From the NCBI RefSeq assembly GCF_030161115.1, contig NZ_BSPQ01000019.1, positions 184,686 through 233,619 on the forward strand: a stretch of DNA of 48,934 nt, in the 5' to 3' direction. Both the position numbers and the translations under genes were made by a program. The stretch is from Psychromonas marina. Its GTDB lineage: Bacteria; Pseudomonadota; Gammaproteobacteria; Enterobacterales; Psychromonadaceae. The notes below the pieces were generated by a model. The model made no database searches. It saw nothing but the letters and a program-made list of their open reading frames with translations, and had not been told where the DNA came from. Below are positions 36,017 through 47,106 of this stretch, one piece after another. Every line of letters begins with the position of its first letter. Within the stretch, counting starts at the first letter, position 1.

Positions 36017-37939
36017 TTAATAATAAGCCTGTAACTCTTTTTCATTGAAAAATTGCATCGGTTTTTTCAATACATGCTGATAGATAACGTTATAAGCAAG
36101 CACATTTTTAACATAGCGTCTGGTTTCTTTATAAGGAATAGCCTCAACCCAGCTATCCATGCTTAGGGCTTTACTAGCACGTCCTTTACCATCCTTTTTC
36201 CAACGGTCAACACGATGAGGTCCTGCGTTATAAGCTGCTGTTGCTAAAATACGGTTACCCTCATAACGTTTTAATAACCCATTAAAGTACGCAGTGCCTA
36301 ACTGTACGTTAATCTCTCCCTCAGTTAGTTGCGCTTTTTCCTTATAATTAACCAAGCCTATCTTATGTGCAGTCTCTTTCGCCGTTGCAGGCATTAATTG
36401 CATATACCCCGTAGCACCAACCGGAGAGTTTGCAAATTGATCAAAAGCACTCTCTTGCCTTGTAATAGCATAAATATAACTAGAAGGAAGTTGATACTTA
36501 GAAGCGTTTGCCGCAAATAGTTCAGGTTTTACTTCTGGAAAACGAATATTAATTGCACTCCAACTTTTTGAGCGAATACTCGCAAGCACAGAGAAATGAG
36601 CCCAGCCCTTATCGTAAGCATACAAACCAATCTGACGTTGCAAATCACGATCACGCCCTTTCAATAACGCTTCCCACTCAGATTTTGCTAAACGTGTATA
36701 TTGATGAAAATTAAGCTCTTCAATATGATCCAGACGTGTTTGAAGTGACGTTAAACTTGCTGGTTTAGGCATTACAATTTGTGCATTTAATTGGTAAGAA
36801 AGGCCTAATTTTTGTGCTGCCAAGAAACTATAATATTTTCGCTCCCCAGATATTTCTTTATATAACTTATTGGCCTCTTTGAATTTTTTATTTTCCTCTA
36901 AAACACGTGCTTGCCAATACTGCCAGGTAGTATCTTGAGATACCTCATGCGGTAATTGGGTTATCCAATATTCAATATCAGGCCAATTATTATATTTAAT
37001 AGCATGGCGGATGCGCTGCTCCATTAACTTAACATCAGATAATTTAAGTAACGCTTTATCAGACCAAGGTAATAACTCCTGCTCATTATTGATTAAAATT
37101 CGATATACAAAATATTTTTTAAGTGCGATTTCATCAGCCTTTGAAAAGGCAATTTTTTGATCGTAAAAATCATAGGTTTGTATTGCTAATTGAATATCAC
37201 GACGCGCTAAACGTTTTAATAATACCGGTAAAAACGAGTAACTTGTCTGTGATCGTGCACTAAATAATTTACTCTGCTCAAGTGATTCAGGCTTTACATT
37301 CAAATCATATAATTGCTGCGCAAGTTGCTTTTTATTGTCAGGCATCATATTCATTAAGTATTTCATTAATGGTTTTTTATTGGTCTGATAAGCCAGTTCA
37401 AAGCGTTGCCAAATTAATGATTCAGAGATCATCTGTTGATCTAAATAATAATCAAAAACAGCATCACAAGCATTGGGTTGTGAGCGCCCATTTAGCCAAA
37501 CTTTTTTGACCTCTGGAAAAATAGATTGCTGTTTCCCTTGCGACATTTTTGCTTGAAAATAGAAGCATTTGAGTTTGGTACTGCGAGGCATTTTTGGATA
37601 AAAATCGAGAAACTCTTCCCAAGCTTGATCATTCGCGAGGTAGTAGAGGTATTCACGCTGTAGGCTATAACTTGTATTATAGTCTTTATTTTTTTCAATA
37701 AAATCATTTACCTGACTCGGATTATATTGCGAAAAATCGGCTCTTATTTTTTGGTACTCAAGTAAATAGTTAAGAGGATAAACCGGGATAGAAGCTAGCT
37801 TTTTACTTGCTTCATCCCAAAGTTCCTGACCTTGTAATGATTGCGCTTCACTATAAATCACCCGCTGTTGATTTAAGGATAAGGAAAGGGCTGTTGACGA
37901 GAATAAAATGGAGCTTACTATTAAAATAATTTTCTTCAT
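36017..37939 (-). CDS. slt: Soluble lytic murein transglycosylase Slt
   Basis: Slt cleaves peptidoglycan to 1,6-anhydro-muropeptides in the periplasm. The 640-aa protein (E. coli Slt70 645) has a signal peptide (MKKIILIVSSILFSSTALS), a long alpha-superhelical U and L region, and a C-terminal lysozyme-like domain (about 475-610) with the catalytic Glu in AITRQESAFDQFANSPVGA and MQLMPATAKETAHKIGL. It is a single gene, convergent with the pilin gene. It lies 48 bases beyond yejF on the same strand. Confidence 0.94.
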   Translation of the reverse strand: MKKIILIVSSILFSSTALSLSLNQQRVIYSEAQSLQGQELWDEASKKLASIPVYPLNYLLEYQKIRADFSQYNPSQVNDFIEKNKDYNTSYSLQREYLYYLANDQAWEEFLDFYPKMPRSTKLKCFYFQAKMSQGKQQSIFPEVKKVWLNGRSQPNACDAVFDYYLDQQMISESLIWQRFELAYQTNKKPLMKYLMNMMPDNKKQLAQQLYDLNVKPESLEQSKLFSARSQTSYSFLPVLLKRLARRDIQLAIQTYDFYDQKIAFSKADEIALKKYFVYRILINNEQELLPWSDKALLKLSDVKLMEQRIRHAIKYNNWPDIEYWITQLPHEVSQDTTWQYWQARVLEENKKFKEANKLYKEISGERKYYSFLAAQKLGLSYQLNAQIVMPKPASLTSLQTRLDHIEELNFHQYTRLAKSEWEALLKGRDRDLQRQIGLYAYDKGWAHFSVLASIRSKSWSAINIRFPEVKPELFAANASKYQLPSSYIYAITRQESAFDQFANSPVGATGYMQLMPATAKETAHKIGLVNYKEKAQLTEGEINVQLGTAYFNGLLKRYEGNRILATAAYNAGPHRVDRWKKDGKGRASKALSMDSWVEAIPYKETRRYVKNVLAYNVIYQHVLKKPMQFFNEKELQAYY

Positions 37940-37987
37940 AAAACCAACTTTTAGTCAATATAATGTATAGCAGAAAGTTATAATACG

Positions 37988-39574
37988 CTATAACAACGCG
38001 GAAGATAATAATATTTGTGTATATTCTTGTTGCGCCTTATTAAAGATCTCATCTGTTGTTCCCTGCTCAATTATTTCACCTGATTTCATCACTAATACAC
38101 GGTGGCTAATCGCACGTACGACGGAGAGATCATGACTAATAAAGAGGTAACTTAGCGAACGTTCTTCCTGTAAAGAGAGCAGTAAAGCTAAAATTTGCTT
38201 TTGAATACTTCTATCTAATGCAGATGTAGGTTCATCTAAAACAATAAGCTCTGGATTTAAAATAAGTGCGCGTGCAATCGATATCCTTTGACGCTGTCCA
38301 CCAGAAAATTGGTGTGGATAACGAGATGCACTGTGTTTATCTAAGCCAACACGTTCTAGCGTTGCCATTACTTTATCTTGTACTTGTTGCGGTGTTAAAT
38401 CAGGCTGATGTACTTCTATCCCTTCTGCAATAATATCTCCGACACAGAGTCGAGGGCTAAGGCTAGCAAAAGGGTCTTGAAATACAATTTGTAACTTGGC
38501 ACGTAACTTTTGTAAACGAGCATGATCAATCGCGTCAATCTGTTCACCTAAAAACACCACTTTTCCACGACTTTTAGTGAGCTGCAAAATAGCTTGTGCT
38601 AGCGTACTTTTCCCAGAGCCACTTTCGCCAACAATAGCCAATGTTTCACCTTTATGAACCTGTAAGCTAACATTTTTGACGGCATCTAAAGAGTGCGAGA
38701 CTTTACCAAAAAAATTCTTTCTCAGCGGAAAAGAAACATTAATGTTGCTAGCCGTTAATAATAGCTCAGGTTCCTCAAGTGGCAACATCTCCCCCGTAGG
38801 AATAGCATCCAATAGCAGTTTAGTGTAATCCTGCTTAGGGGTATCAAACAAAGCTTGTTTAGCTTGATACTCAACAATCTCTCCATCACGCATGACGAGT
38901 ACGTCATCAGCAATACTCTTAACGATGTGAAGATCATGTGTGATTAATAAGATGCCCATATTAAGACGTTGCTGTAGTGATTTTAGCAATGCTAAAATCT
39001 GTTTTTGAATAGTGACATCTAATGCGGTTGTGGGTTCATCAGCAATTAATAGTTCTGGGTCATTCGCTAGTGCCATCGCAATCATAATGCGTTGACGCTG
39101 CCCGCCAGAGAGCTCATGAGGATAAGCTGATAGACGAGTTTCTGGTGAATCAATTCCTACTAACGTTAATAATTCTAAGGTACGCTGCATCGCTTGTTTA
39201 CCGACCATGCCCTTGTGGATCAATAGTGTTTCTGCAATCTGTTTTTGTACCGTATGTAATGGGTTTAGTGAGGTCATCGGCTCTTGAAAGATCATGCCTA
39301 CTTTATTGCCACGAATTGCTTCTAGAACAGCATCACCTTTACCAACCAGTGCTTCGCCACCAAGGGTTATTTCACCCGTCGGATGATGCGCATGTGGATA
39401 GGGTAATAATTGTAAAATTGATTGTGCTAAGAGGGATTTTCCCGCTCCACTTTCACCAACAATAGCCAACGTTTTACCACGTTCGAGTTGGAAACTAATA
39501 TTTTTAACAATATGGTTATCTGCAAAACTAATACTTAAATTATCTACCGTTAGTAATGGGATTTCTTTGGTCAT
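37988..39574 (-). CDS. yejF: Peptide ABC transporter, double ATP-binding protein YejF
   Basis: This 528-aa protein contains two ABC ATPase domains. The first has Walker A GESGAGKSLL and signature LSGGQRQRI; the second has GESGSGKSTL and FSGGQRQRI, each followed by a Walker B Asp-Glu. It powers the YejABEF importer of microcin C-like and other oligopeptides. It overlaps yejE by four bases and ends the yejA-B-E-F operon. Overlaps in this operon indicate coupled translation. Confidence 0.94.
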   Translation of the reverse strand: MTKEIPLLTVDNLSISFADNHIVKNISFQLERGKTLAIVGESGAGKSLLAQSILQLLPYPHAHHPTGEITLGGEALVGKGDAVLEAIRGNKVGMIFQEPMTSLNPLHTVQKQIAETLLIHKGMVGKQAMQRTLELLTLVGIDSPETRLSAYPHELSGGQRQRIMIAMALANDPELLIADEPTTALDVTIQKQILALLKSLQQRLNMGILLITHDLHIVKSIADDVLVMRDGEIVEYQAKQALFDTPKQDYTKLLLDAIPTGEMLPLEEPELLLTASNINVSFPLRKNFFGKVSHSLDAVKNVSLQVHKGETLAIVGESGSGKSTLAQAILQLTKSRGKVVFLGEQIDAIDHARLQKLRAKLQIVFQDPFASLSPRLCVGDIIAEGIEVHQPDLTPQQVQDKVMATLERVGLDKHSASRYPHQFSGGQRQRISIARALILNPELIVLDEPTSALDRSIQKQILALLLSLQEERSLSYLFISHDLSVVRAISHRVLVMKSGEIIEQGTTDEIFNKAQQEYTQILLSSALL

Positions 39575-40620
39575 GGATTTTTCCTTGGATCAAATGCATC
39601 ACGCGTCGCTTCACCAATGAAAACGAGTAATACTAAAATGGTAGATAATGAAATAAACGCGGTAATTGCAAGCCAAGGAGCGTGTAAGTTATCTTTCCCT
39701 TGAGCAACCATCTCCCCTAGTGATGCAGAGCCGAGGGGTAAACCAAACCCTAAAAAGTCTAATGAAGTTAATGTCGTTAAAGCGCCAGTGAACAGGTATG
39801 GCATAAAAGTAAGCGTCGCAATCATCGCATTGGGTAGAATATGCTTAAACATAATTTTACTGTCTTTTACGCCTAACGCATTAGCCGCTTTAACATACTC
39901 TAAGTGACGCCCACGTAAGAATTCAGCACGCACTACACTCACTAGACTTGGCCAACTAAATAAGATCATCAACCCTAATAACCAGCTAAAGGTAGGCTCA
40001 ACAAAACTGGCTAAAATGATCAGCATAAACAGCATCGGCAGCCCTTCCCATATCTCTAAGATGCGTTGTCCGAAAAGATCTATTTTACCGCCGTAATAAC
40101 CTTGAATAGCGCCAATAATAATGCCAATCACTGAACTCACTAGCGTTAAGGTCAGCGCAAATAAAACCGAAATTCGAAACCCATAAACTAACCGAGCAAG
40201 TAAGTCTCTTCCCTGATCATCGGTGCCTAAATAATTAATATGGTTAGGCGGTGATGGTGCAGATTCTGTCAGTTCAAAATTGATACTGTCATAATAAAAA
40301 GGCACCAATGGCCAAATGATCCAGCCCTCTTTTTCTATCTGCTTTACCATATAAGGGTCACGATAATCAGTGACAATATCAAAGTCACCACCGAGCCTAT
40401 CTTCGGTAATATCTTCTACTATTGGAAAATACCAATTTTGCTGATAGGAAACCATAATTGGCTTGTCGTTGATCCACAGTTCCCCTATTAAGCTTAATAA
40501 AAATAGAATAGAGAAAATCCAAAGAGACCAATAACCACGTTTATTATTTTTAAATTGCATCCAACGATCTGCATTAACAGGGTTACGGCGCATTCTTTGC
40601 CAATTTAACAGTAGTGACAT
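39571..40620 (-). CDS. yejE: Peptide ABC transporter permease YejE
   Basis: The 349-aa inner-membrane permease has six or more membrane helices, a DPP/OPP-C N-terminal region (WLMKF-type start MSLLLNWQRMRRNPVNADRW), a long periplasmic loop and the EAA motif region (EYVKAANALGVKDSKIMFKH) that contacts YejF. ATG 40620 follows the yejB stop directly; a start at 40653 would overlap yejB more. Confidence 0.92.
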   Translation of the reverse strand: MSLLLNWQRMRRNPVNADRWMQFKNNKRGYWSLWIFSILFLLSLIGELWINDKPIMVSYQQNWYFPIVEDITEDRLGGDFDIVTDYRDPYMVKQIEKEGWIIWPLVPFYYDSINFELTESAPSPPNHINYLGTDDQGRDLLARLVYGFRISVLFALTLTLVSSVIGIIIGAIQGYYGGKIDLFGQRILEIWEGLPMLFMLIILASFVEPTFSWLLGLMILFSWPSLVSVVRAEFLRGRHLEYVKAANALGVKDSKIMFKHILPNAMIATLTFMPYLFTGALTTLTSLDFLGFGLPLGSASLGEMVAQGKDNLHAPWLAITAFISLSTILVLLVFIGEATRDAFDPRKNP

Positions 40621-40621
40621 A

Positions 40622-41701
40622 TTAACGCCCCTCGAAAGTAATGCGTGGATCAATCAAGGTATAGGTAACATCACTAATCAGTTTGAGCACTAATCCCACT
40701 AAAGTGAAAATATACAATGATGCAAAAATAACAGGGTAATCACGATTTATCACCGACTCAAAACTTAACAACCCCAAACCATCCAATGAAAAAATAACCT
40801 CAATCAACATCGAACCGGTAAAGAAGATACCAATCAATGCTGCGGGTAAACCAGCTAACACCAATAACATCGCATTACGAAAGATATGTCCATACAAAAT
40901 ACGGTTTTGAGAACAGCCTTTAGCACGCGCCGTGATCACATACTGCTTGTGAATCTCATCTAAAAAGGAGTTTTTAGTGAGCATGGTCAAGGTAGCAAAG
41001 CTAGCTAAAACCGATGCAGAGATAGGTAGTGCTAAATGCCAAAAATAGTCTTTTATTTGTCCCCATAAGCTTAACGAATCAAAATTATCCGAGACTAAAC
41101 CTCGCAGTGGAAACCAGTCATAATAAGAGCCACCTGCAAACAGTACAATCAGCATAATCGCGATGATAAAAGCGGGAACCGCATAAGCAACTGTGACGAT
41201 CGTACTCGTCCAGATGTCAAAACGACTGCCATGTGAGGTCGCTTTTTTTATCCCTAGAGGAATCGAAATGAGATAAGCCAATAATGTTGTCCATAAACCC
41301 AGTGAAATCGATACCGGCATTTTATCGATGATTAATTGGGTTACTTTTTCATTACGATAAAAGCTATCGCCAAAATCGAATTTAGCATAGCGCCACAACA
41401 TAGAAAAATAACGCTCAACGATTGGTTTATCAAAGCCATATAATTTTTCAAGGGCGGCAATATATTCAGGATCCACGCCCTGAGCACCACGGTATTGACT
41501 ATCACCGCTGGTACTTTTAATTTCACTATTGGTACCCGATGCAATACGACTGCTGTTTCCGCCTTCAATGCCTTGATATTGAGCAATCGCTTGCTCAACG
41601 GGTCCACCCGGCGCTATCTGAACAATAAAAAAATTGATGGTCATAATCCCTAACAAAGTTGGAATAATGAGTAACAAACGCTTTAATATATAACTATTCA
41701 T
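40622..41701 (-). CDS. yejB: Peptide ABC transporter permease YejB
   Basis: The 359-aa permease has an N-terminal helix ([20 protein letters not shown]), a periplasmic loop and the permease core with the EAA-like [26 protein letters not shown] motif (split around residues 260-285). It pairs with YejE. Its ATG overlaps the yejA stop (ATGA). A stretch of Gly/Ser/Thr-rich residues at about 46-72 looks like a loop insertion. Confidence 0.92.
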   Translation of the reverse strand: MNSYILKRLLLIIPTLLGIMTINFFIVQIAPGGPVEQAIAQYQGIEGGNSSRIASGTNSEIKSTSGDSQYRGAQGVDPEYIAALEKLYGFDKPIVERYFSMLWRYAKFDFGDSFYRNEKVTQLIIDKMPVSISLGLWTTLLAYLISIPLGIKKATSHGSRFDIWTSTIVTVAYAVPAFIIAIMLIVLFAGGSYYDWFPLRGLVSDNFDSLSLWGQIKDYFWHLALPISASVLASFATLTMLTKNSFLDEIHKQYVITARAKGCSQNRILYGHIFRNAMLLVLAGLPAALIGIFFTGSMLIEVIFSLDGLGLLSFESVINRDYPVIFASLYIFTLVGLVLKLISDVTYTLIDPRITFEGR

Positions 41702-43505
41702 AACGCTTGCTCCGCTTCAGTTGACCACCACGTTGATAACCCTAACTCATAAACAGGTGATATCTCTGGTCGTGAGTATTTATCCCAATAAGCGATACGA
41801 TAAGCAGGCAGATACCACTGAGGTATCACCATAAACTCATTAAGTAATACTCTATCAATCGCTTTAGTTGTATTAACGAGCTGCTCACGTGAGTGGCTGG
41901 TTATTAACTGCTGTACAAGCTGATCGAGAACCGGAGAACAGATCCCTGACCAATTTGATGTACCCGGCTCCATCGCACTGTCACACCCCCAGAAACTAAG
42001 CTGCTCATTACCAGGCGAGATAGACTGCCCTTTACGTAAAGAAACTAAGTCAAAATCAAAATTATTAAGACGATTAACAAACTGAGAAACGTCAACCAGA
42101 CGAATTGAAGTTTTAATTCCAATACGCTTTAAATTTTGCCTAAACGGGTGGACGACACGCTCAAAGTCTTTACTGTAAAGTAAAAACTCAAACTCAAACT
42201 GTTCACCATTTTTATCCTGCATTTTGCTGTCTTTTAACTGGTAGCCAGCTTGTTCGAATAGCTTTACCGCTTGGCGCATCTGATCGCGCACATCACCATC
42301 AGCATTGGTCACAGGGAAAGAAACTGGCTCAAACACACTTGCAGATAGTTGTGATTGATAAGGTAATAACAATGCCTTTTCCGCTTGAGTAATCACCCTA
42401 CCCGTTGCTAATTCAGAACCTGAATAGAAACTATTAATGCGTGTATATGCACCATAGAATAGTGTCTTGTTAGCCCATTCAAAATCAAATAACAGACTAA
42501 TCGCCTCCCTTACATGTTTATCTTTAAATTTATCTTTACGCAGGTTAAACCAGAAGCCTTGCATCCCCTGCGGGTTTTGATCAGCGATTTTTTCAGTAAT
42601 AACTTTACCTGAATTAAATAGATCACCTTGGTAACCGGTCGCCCAACGTTTAGAGGAACTCTCTAAACGATAATCAAAAGCGCCAGACTTGAAAGCTTCA
42701 AAGCAACCCCATCATCGCGGTAATAATCGAAAATCATCTTTTCAAAATTATAAAGGCCTTTGTTAACGGGCAGATCTTTTGCCCAGTAATCACTTACAAG
42801 CTCATAGGTAATGCGTTTCCCCGCTTTGAAAGATTGAATACGATATGCACCCGATCCCGTTGGAATAATTAAATCTGTTTTAGAGAAATCCTTATCGGAC
42901 CAAAAGTGCTCAGGGAGAATTGGCAACTGTCCGATAATTAACGGCAGTTCGCGGTTACCTATTTCGGTAAAATGAAAAGTAACTTGAGATGAACTATCAA
43001 TAACCACCTCTTTCACACCAGCATAATAAGATCGAAAATGTGGGGCTCCTTTTTCAATAAGCAGATCGAAACTAAATTTCACATCACTTGCTTCGATTTT
43101 AACTCCATCATGAAAGATTGCTTGAGGATTAATATTAAAACTGACCGATGAAAAATCATCAGCGACTTTCACTGAAGAAGCAATTAATCCATAACCTGTA
43201 AAAGGTTCATCACTAGATTGTTTAAGCAACGAATCATAAATCATACCAATACCTGTAGCAGCATTTCCTTTTACAATAAATGGGTTAAGAGAATCAAAGC
43301 TGCCAATGGTTGCTTGTTTAAAAGTCCCCCCTTTAGGTGCATTAGGGTTCGCATACTGAAAATGAGTAAAATCTTTAGTGTATTTAAAGTCACCATACAT
43401 ACTTAATGCATGCGACCAAGAAGATGCAACACTGGAAATACTGAAGGATGTAAAGGTGCAAAACAATAAAACGGGTATAAACTTAACAGTGTATTCAAAA
43501 CGCAT
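41698..43505 (-). pseudogene. yejA: Peptide-binding protein YejA, broken by a one-base deletion
   Basis: Two frames together cover one YejA of about 602 aa. The first part (43505 to about 42700) has a signal peptide and the SBP_bac_5 start (FTHFQYANPNAPKGGTFKQ, DSLNPFIVKG) and then runs to a stop at 42663. Reading one base over from about 42699 (motif TTTGAAGC, expected TTTGGAAGC) gives EAFKSGAFDYRLES, the normal continuation, and remains open through NPQGMQGFWFNLRK to the true stop at 41698. A single missing G explains it. The rest of the yej operon is intact, so this may be a recent mutation or a sequencing error. Confidence 0.88.
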
Positions 43506-43713
43506 GAGTCAATCACTATCTATAAAGAGGAGTTGTAACGATAACAAAACAGAGAGTGAAAAAAAGTAGTTTAACAAAAAAAAGAGATATAACGAGGGAA
43601 CTTATCCATTCAAGAATGGACTAATTATTTAGATTGAACAAGCAATCTTTTTTTTAATTTTACAAAAATAGTCTTAGGTCATAAATAATTTTACCAAGTG
43701 ATCAACCGAAAGA

Positions 43714-43735
43714 AAGTGTGATCTAGATCACTTTA
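43714..43735. promoter_or_regulatory. CRP site upstream of raiA
   Basis: TGTGA-TCTAGA-TCACT (43717-43732) differs from the CRP core at one base and sits in a perfect GTGATCTAGATCAC palindrome. Its centre (43724.5) is 41.5 bases before the start predicted from a TAATCT -10 box at 43754-43759, the class II arrangement. Confidence 0.7.
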
Positions 43736-43800
43736 AAATTAACCGAAAAAGCCTAATCTATTTATGAACACAATAAGTGTATAACCTAAAGGTGTCTTAT

Positions 43801-44211
43801 ATGAGAATTGAAATTACTAGCAAACAAATTACTATCACTGACACAATGCGCACCAAAGTAGAGGAACGTTTTCAAAAGCTTGAAAAGCTACAAATCCCAC
43901 TGATTAAGCCACACTGCATCATCACTAAAGAGCCTAAAGGCGTTAAGATTGAAGCAACAATCGGTGTACCGAATGGCAAGGTATTCGCTCATGCAGAACA
44001 TGATGATCTTTATATCGCCATTGGTCAATTATTCCAGAAAATCGAACGCCAATTAAATAAACATTTACACAAATCTGAAGCGAGTCGCGCTAAAAATCAC
44101 GGTAAAGATATGTGTCGTAACGGCGAAATCTCAGGACAACCTATCGAAGAGCCAGAAGTAGAAGTTTTATCTGATGCTGAAATTAAAATGAACAAAGAGT
44201 TCGTAGCATAA
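43801..44211 (+). CDS. raiA: Ribosome-associated translation inhibitor RaiA/HPF family
   Basis: RaiA (YfiA) binds the 30S decoding centre and keeps ribosomes inactive as 70S monomers during cold shock or stationary phase. The 136-aa protein has the beta-alpha-beta-beta-beta-alpha fold: MRIEITSKQITITDTMRTK, HCIITKEPKGVKIEATI and DDLYIAIGQLFQKIERQLNKH. The extended acidic tail (about 90-136) distinguishes RaiA from short HPF. ATG 43801 is used; the upstream ATG 43777 adds eight unrelated residues. It is convergent with tyrA-aroF, as in Vibrio and E. coli neighbourhoods. Confidence 0.92.
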   Translation: MRIEITSKQITITDTMRTKVEERFQKLEKLQIPLIKPHCIITKEPKGVKIEATIGVPNGKVFAHAEHDDLYIAIGQLFQKIERQLNKHLHKSEASRAKNHGKDMCRNGEISGQPIEEPEVEVLSDAEIKMNKEFVA

Positions 44212-44232
44212 TAACTCAATATATGAGGACAT

Positions 44233-44260
44233 AAAAAAGGAGCTATTTAGCTCCTTTTTG
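44233..44260. terminator. Bidirectional terminator between raiA and tyrA
   Basis: AAAAAAGGAGCTA / TAGCTCCTTTTT hairpin with A and T tracts; it can serve raiA (plus) and tyrA (minus). Confidence 0.92.
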
Positions 44261-44312
44261 GTTTTTAGTGATTTAAAAAAGTAATGGCATATAGCCACTA
44301 CTCTTAATACAC

Positions 44313-45440
44313 CTATTTATCTTCATAATGACGTTTATCGTGCGCTTGTTGCAGCATCACACGGCTTTCATCTAAAAATAACTGCGAGTAATCACCCATC
44401 CAATCTGTAACAGACTCAAAGCGCTTAATAAACTCATCACGGTCAGCATTTTCTAACATCTCAATCGCATCAGCAAAATGTTGATGGTAGCGCTTAATCA
44501 TCTCTAAGTTGCCTTTTTGTGATAAGATAATATCAGCATATAAAGCAGGCTCCTGTGCAAACAAGCGGCCTACCATTGCTAGCTCTAAACGATAAATTGG
44601 TGAACTCAAATCAAGAAGCTGCTCCAAATCAGCATCTACACCTTGTAGATGCACGCCATATACAAAACTAGTAAAGTGGCGTAATGCTTGAATCAAGGTC
44701 ATCGACTCATCATGTGTTGGTGCTTGCACATTATAAAGATGTGAACCCCAAATTTTCATCTGTTCAATTAACCAAACATATTTATCTTCACCACGACCAT
44801 CACAGTAAACAATAACTTGCTTAGCAAAGCTAGAAATATCAGGACCAAACATCGGGTGTAATCCAACAACAGGACCTTTATGAGCCATTAACATCGCTTG
44901 TAATGGACCATCTTTAACACTGGTAATATCAGCTAAAATACAATCTTCAGGCAAGTAGGTCAGTTGGCTAATAATATCCTCGGTCACATCAATTGGAGAA
45001 CCAACAATGACTAGACCCGCTTTACTACAAATCTGTTCAGCTTGATCCCAATTTGCACGACCTAAAATATCTACTTGATAACCAGAAAGCTCAAACATTT
45101 CAACAAAACGCTTACCTAATAACCCGTTACCACCAATGATAACAATTCGTTTCATCTCCGGATTAATCGTTTTAAAGCCTGTTTCGTTTTCACTTGCGTA
45201 AGACTCACGCATAGTACGACGCAAAATATCTTCAATCAAATCAGCAGGAACACCTTTTGATTCAGCTTCAGCACGGCGTTTAGCAAGCATAGCCGCTTCA
45301 CGCTCGGGTACATAAATAGGTAACCCGTGCTCAGTTTTAACTTCACCCACTTCACCGACTAACTTTAAACGCTCTGCTAGCAGGTCAATTATTTGCTGAT
45401 CTACTGCATCAATTTTGTCGCGCAATTTACTTAATGGCAT
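44313..45440 (-). CDS. tyrA: Chorismate mutase / prephenate dehydrogenase (T-protein)
   Basis: TyrA catalyses two steps to 4-hydroxyphenylpyruvate in tyrosine synthesis. The 375-aa fusion (E. coli 373) has an AroQ-type chorismate mutase (about 1-90; [30 protein letters not shown]) and a prephenate dehydrogenase with the NAD motif [36 protein letters not shown] and a helical dimer domain. It starts 11 bases after aroF, the tyrosine operon order of enterobacteria and vibrios. Confidence 0.96.
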   Translation of the reverse strand: MPLSKLRDKIDAVDQQIIDLLAERLKLVGEVGEVKTEHGLPIYVPEREAAMLAKRRAEAESKGVPADLIEDILRRTMRESYASENETGFKTINPEMKRIVIIGGNGLLGKRFVEMFELSGYQVDILGRANWDQAEQICSKAGLVIVGSPIDVTEDIISQLTYLPEDCILADITSVKDGPLQAMLMAHKGPVVGLHPMFGPDISSFAKQVIVYCDGRGEDKYVWLIEQMKIWGSHLYNVQAPTHDESMTLIQALRHFTSFVYGVHLQGVDADLEQLLDLSSPIYRLELAMVGRLFAQEPALYADIILSQKGNLEMIKRYHQHFADAIEMLENADRDEFIKRFESVTDWMGDYSQLFLDESRVMLQQAHDKRHYEDK

Positions 45441-45450
45441 AAAATCCTTC

Positions 45451-46518
45451 TTATCTCTTTTGTAAGCTAACAGCTAATGATTCAACGGCATCAGCAAGTA
45501 ATGTCTCTGTTGTAGCCCAATCGATGCAAGCATCTGTCACTGATACACCATACTTAAGATCAGCAGCAGGAAGATCAGCAGATTGATTACCCGCATTAAT
45601 GTTACTTTCTAACATAATACCTACAATTGAGGTATTACCTTCAACAACTTGGTGGAATACATCTTTAGCCACAAGAGGTTGTAGTTCATGATTTTTATTA
45701 GAATTTTCATGGCTGCAATCGACAATTAAAATTTCTTCAATCTTAGCTTTTTGTAAAGCTTGCTGAGCAAGTGAAACATTCAATGAATCATAGTTCGGTT
45801 TACCGCCGCCACCACGTAAAATCACGTGGCCATCTTTGTTACCGTTTGTTTGTAACAAAGCACTTTGACCTTTTTGATTAATACCCATAAAACGATGTGG
45901 ATGAGATGCAGACTGCATCGCATTTACTGCCGTTGATAAACTACCATCAGTACCATTCTTAAAACCAACAGGCATTGAAAGACCACTCGCCATTTCACGA
46001 TGGGTTTGAGATTCAGTCGTACGCGCACCAATAGCAGCCCAGCTAAACAGATCACCGATATATTGTGGGCTGATTGGGTCTAATGCTTCAGTTGCAATAG
46101 GTAGACCTAATTCAGAGATAAATAGTAATAATTCACGTGCACGTTTCAGACCCGTTTCAATATCAAAAGAATCATCCATATGCGGGTCATTGATTAAACC
46201 TTTCCAACCAACGGTTGTACGTGGCTTTTCAAAATAAACACGCATAACAATAAATAATGTATCTTTATATTGATCGTGTAATGCTTTTAATTTATATGCA
46301 TACTCTTTCGCTGCTTCGATATCATGGATAGAACAAGGACCACAAATCACTAAAAAGCGAGGATCTTTTTTATGCACAATATTGGAAACAATTTCACGAG
46401 ACTCATTAATAAATCGATACACATTATCAGACGCAGGTAGTTGCTTTTTAAGTTCTTCAGGAGTAATTAGAACAGTTTCTGATTGAATGTGGATATTTTC
46501 ATTTTGTAGCGTAGTCAT
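45451..46518 (-). CDS. aroF: DAHP synthase, AroF/AroG/AroH class
   Basis: The enzyme joins phosphoenolpyruvate and erythrose 4-phosphate, the entry of the shikimate pathway. The 355-aa class I protein shows [48 protein letters not shown], the metal ligands in [15 protein letters not shown] and [10 protein letters not shown]. Linkage with tyrA points to the tyrosine-sensitive isozyme AroF. ATG 46518 is chosen by homology; a start at 46554 is also possible. I see no clear TyrR box (TGTAAA-N6-TTTACA) upstream. Confidence 0.93.
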   Translation of the reverse strand: MTTLQNENIHIQSETVLITPEELKKQLPASDNVYRFINESREIVSNIVHKKDPRFLVICGPCSIHDIEAAKEYAYKLKALHDQYKDTLFIVMRVYFEKPRTTVGWKGLINDPHMDDSFDIETGLKRARELLLFISELGLPIATEALDPISPQYIGDLFSWAAIGARTTESQTHREMASGLSMPVGFKNGTDGSLSTAVNAMQSASHPHRFMGINQKGQSALLQTNGNKDGHVILRGGGGKPNYDSLNVSLAQQALQKAKIEEILIVDCSHENSNKNHELQPLVAKDVFHQVVEGNTSIVGIMLESNINAGNQSADLPAADLKYGVSVTDACIDWATTETLLADAVESLAVSLQKR

Positions 46519-46735
46519 AATAGTCTCGTTAAATGTTAATAGTGAATCTATCATACCATAGCGAATTAATAGGGGAATTGTTAACAGGATGATATTGAGA
46601 TAATTTAGTGATATTGAATAGTAGTTAATAGATGAATTAGGATAGATGAAATAAAGATCAGCATTTATAAAAATGAGAGTAGCTCAATTCAACTTTAGCA
46701 AAGCTTAAAAATACAACGGTGAGTTGTTTTTTAGG

Positions 46736-46830
46736 ACATCAATTGGATAAAGTACGATATCAACTTTCTCTTTAGGGGGGATTGATACGCTGAAGTGCTT
46801 GGCGATGGATGGACATTGCTCATAAACTAT
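46736..46830 (+). repeat. Composite repeat, diverged copy (R1)
   Basis: CAATTGGATAAAGTACGATAT and the following GATTGATACGCTGAAG...GGCGATGGATGGACATTGCTCAT align in order with the better preserved copies at 46853, 47107 and 48382. No gene is found from 46519 to 47281. Confidence 0.8.
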
Positions 46831-46852
46831 CGCTTCAAAGTCCCAAAAGAAA

Positions 46853-47030
46853 AAGGTGCAACTGCGGTTCGGTCTTTAGGCCGACAATTTGGCGAAGCCC
46901 AATATGTATTTTATCTTCAGGAGATTTATTGATACGCAGAGGCGCTTGGCGATGGGTGAACATTGCTCATGAACCTTTGCTGTCGCACAATTAGCACCAT
47001 ACGTATTGGCCAGTCGAAACGTTGAAGTAT
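46853..47030 (+). repeat. Composite repeat (R2)
   Basis: Full-length unit: a TCGGTCTTTAGGCCGA hairpin, GGCGAAGCCC-type hairpin, AGGAGATTTATTGATACGCA, GGCGATGGGTGAACATTGCTC, then a TACGTATTGGCCAGTCG tail. The short frames inside it are not credible genes. Confidence 0.88.
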
Positions 47031-47106
47031 CTCAGAATGATGATTAATCATTTCTTGCTGCCCCATATAGTGGGCCAATGTCGTCTAAGCGGGTAAAACG
47101 CAAAAA

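Noticed and set aside
31372..46518. Defence or biosynthetic island
   Set aside because: All genes in this span belong to known housekeeping families in common gammaproteobacterial order.
46519..46740. TyrR box upstream of aroF
   Set aside because: No TGTAAA-N6-TTTACA match good enough to support a site was found by eye.
46809..46994. Plus-strand frame with RPTIWRSPI-like peptide
   Set aside because: It is a translation of the composite repeat R1/R2 hairpins; such frames recur with the repeat and have no start signals.
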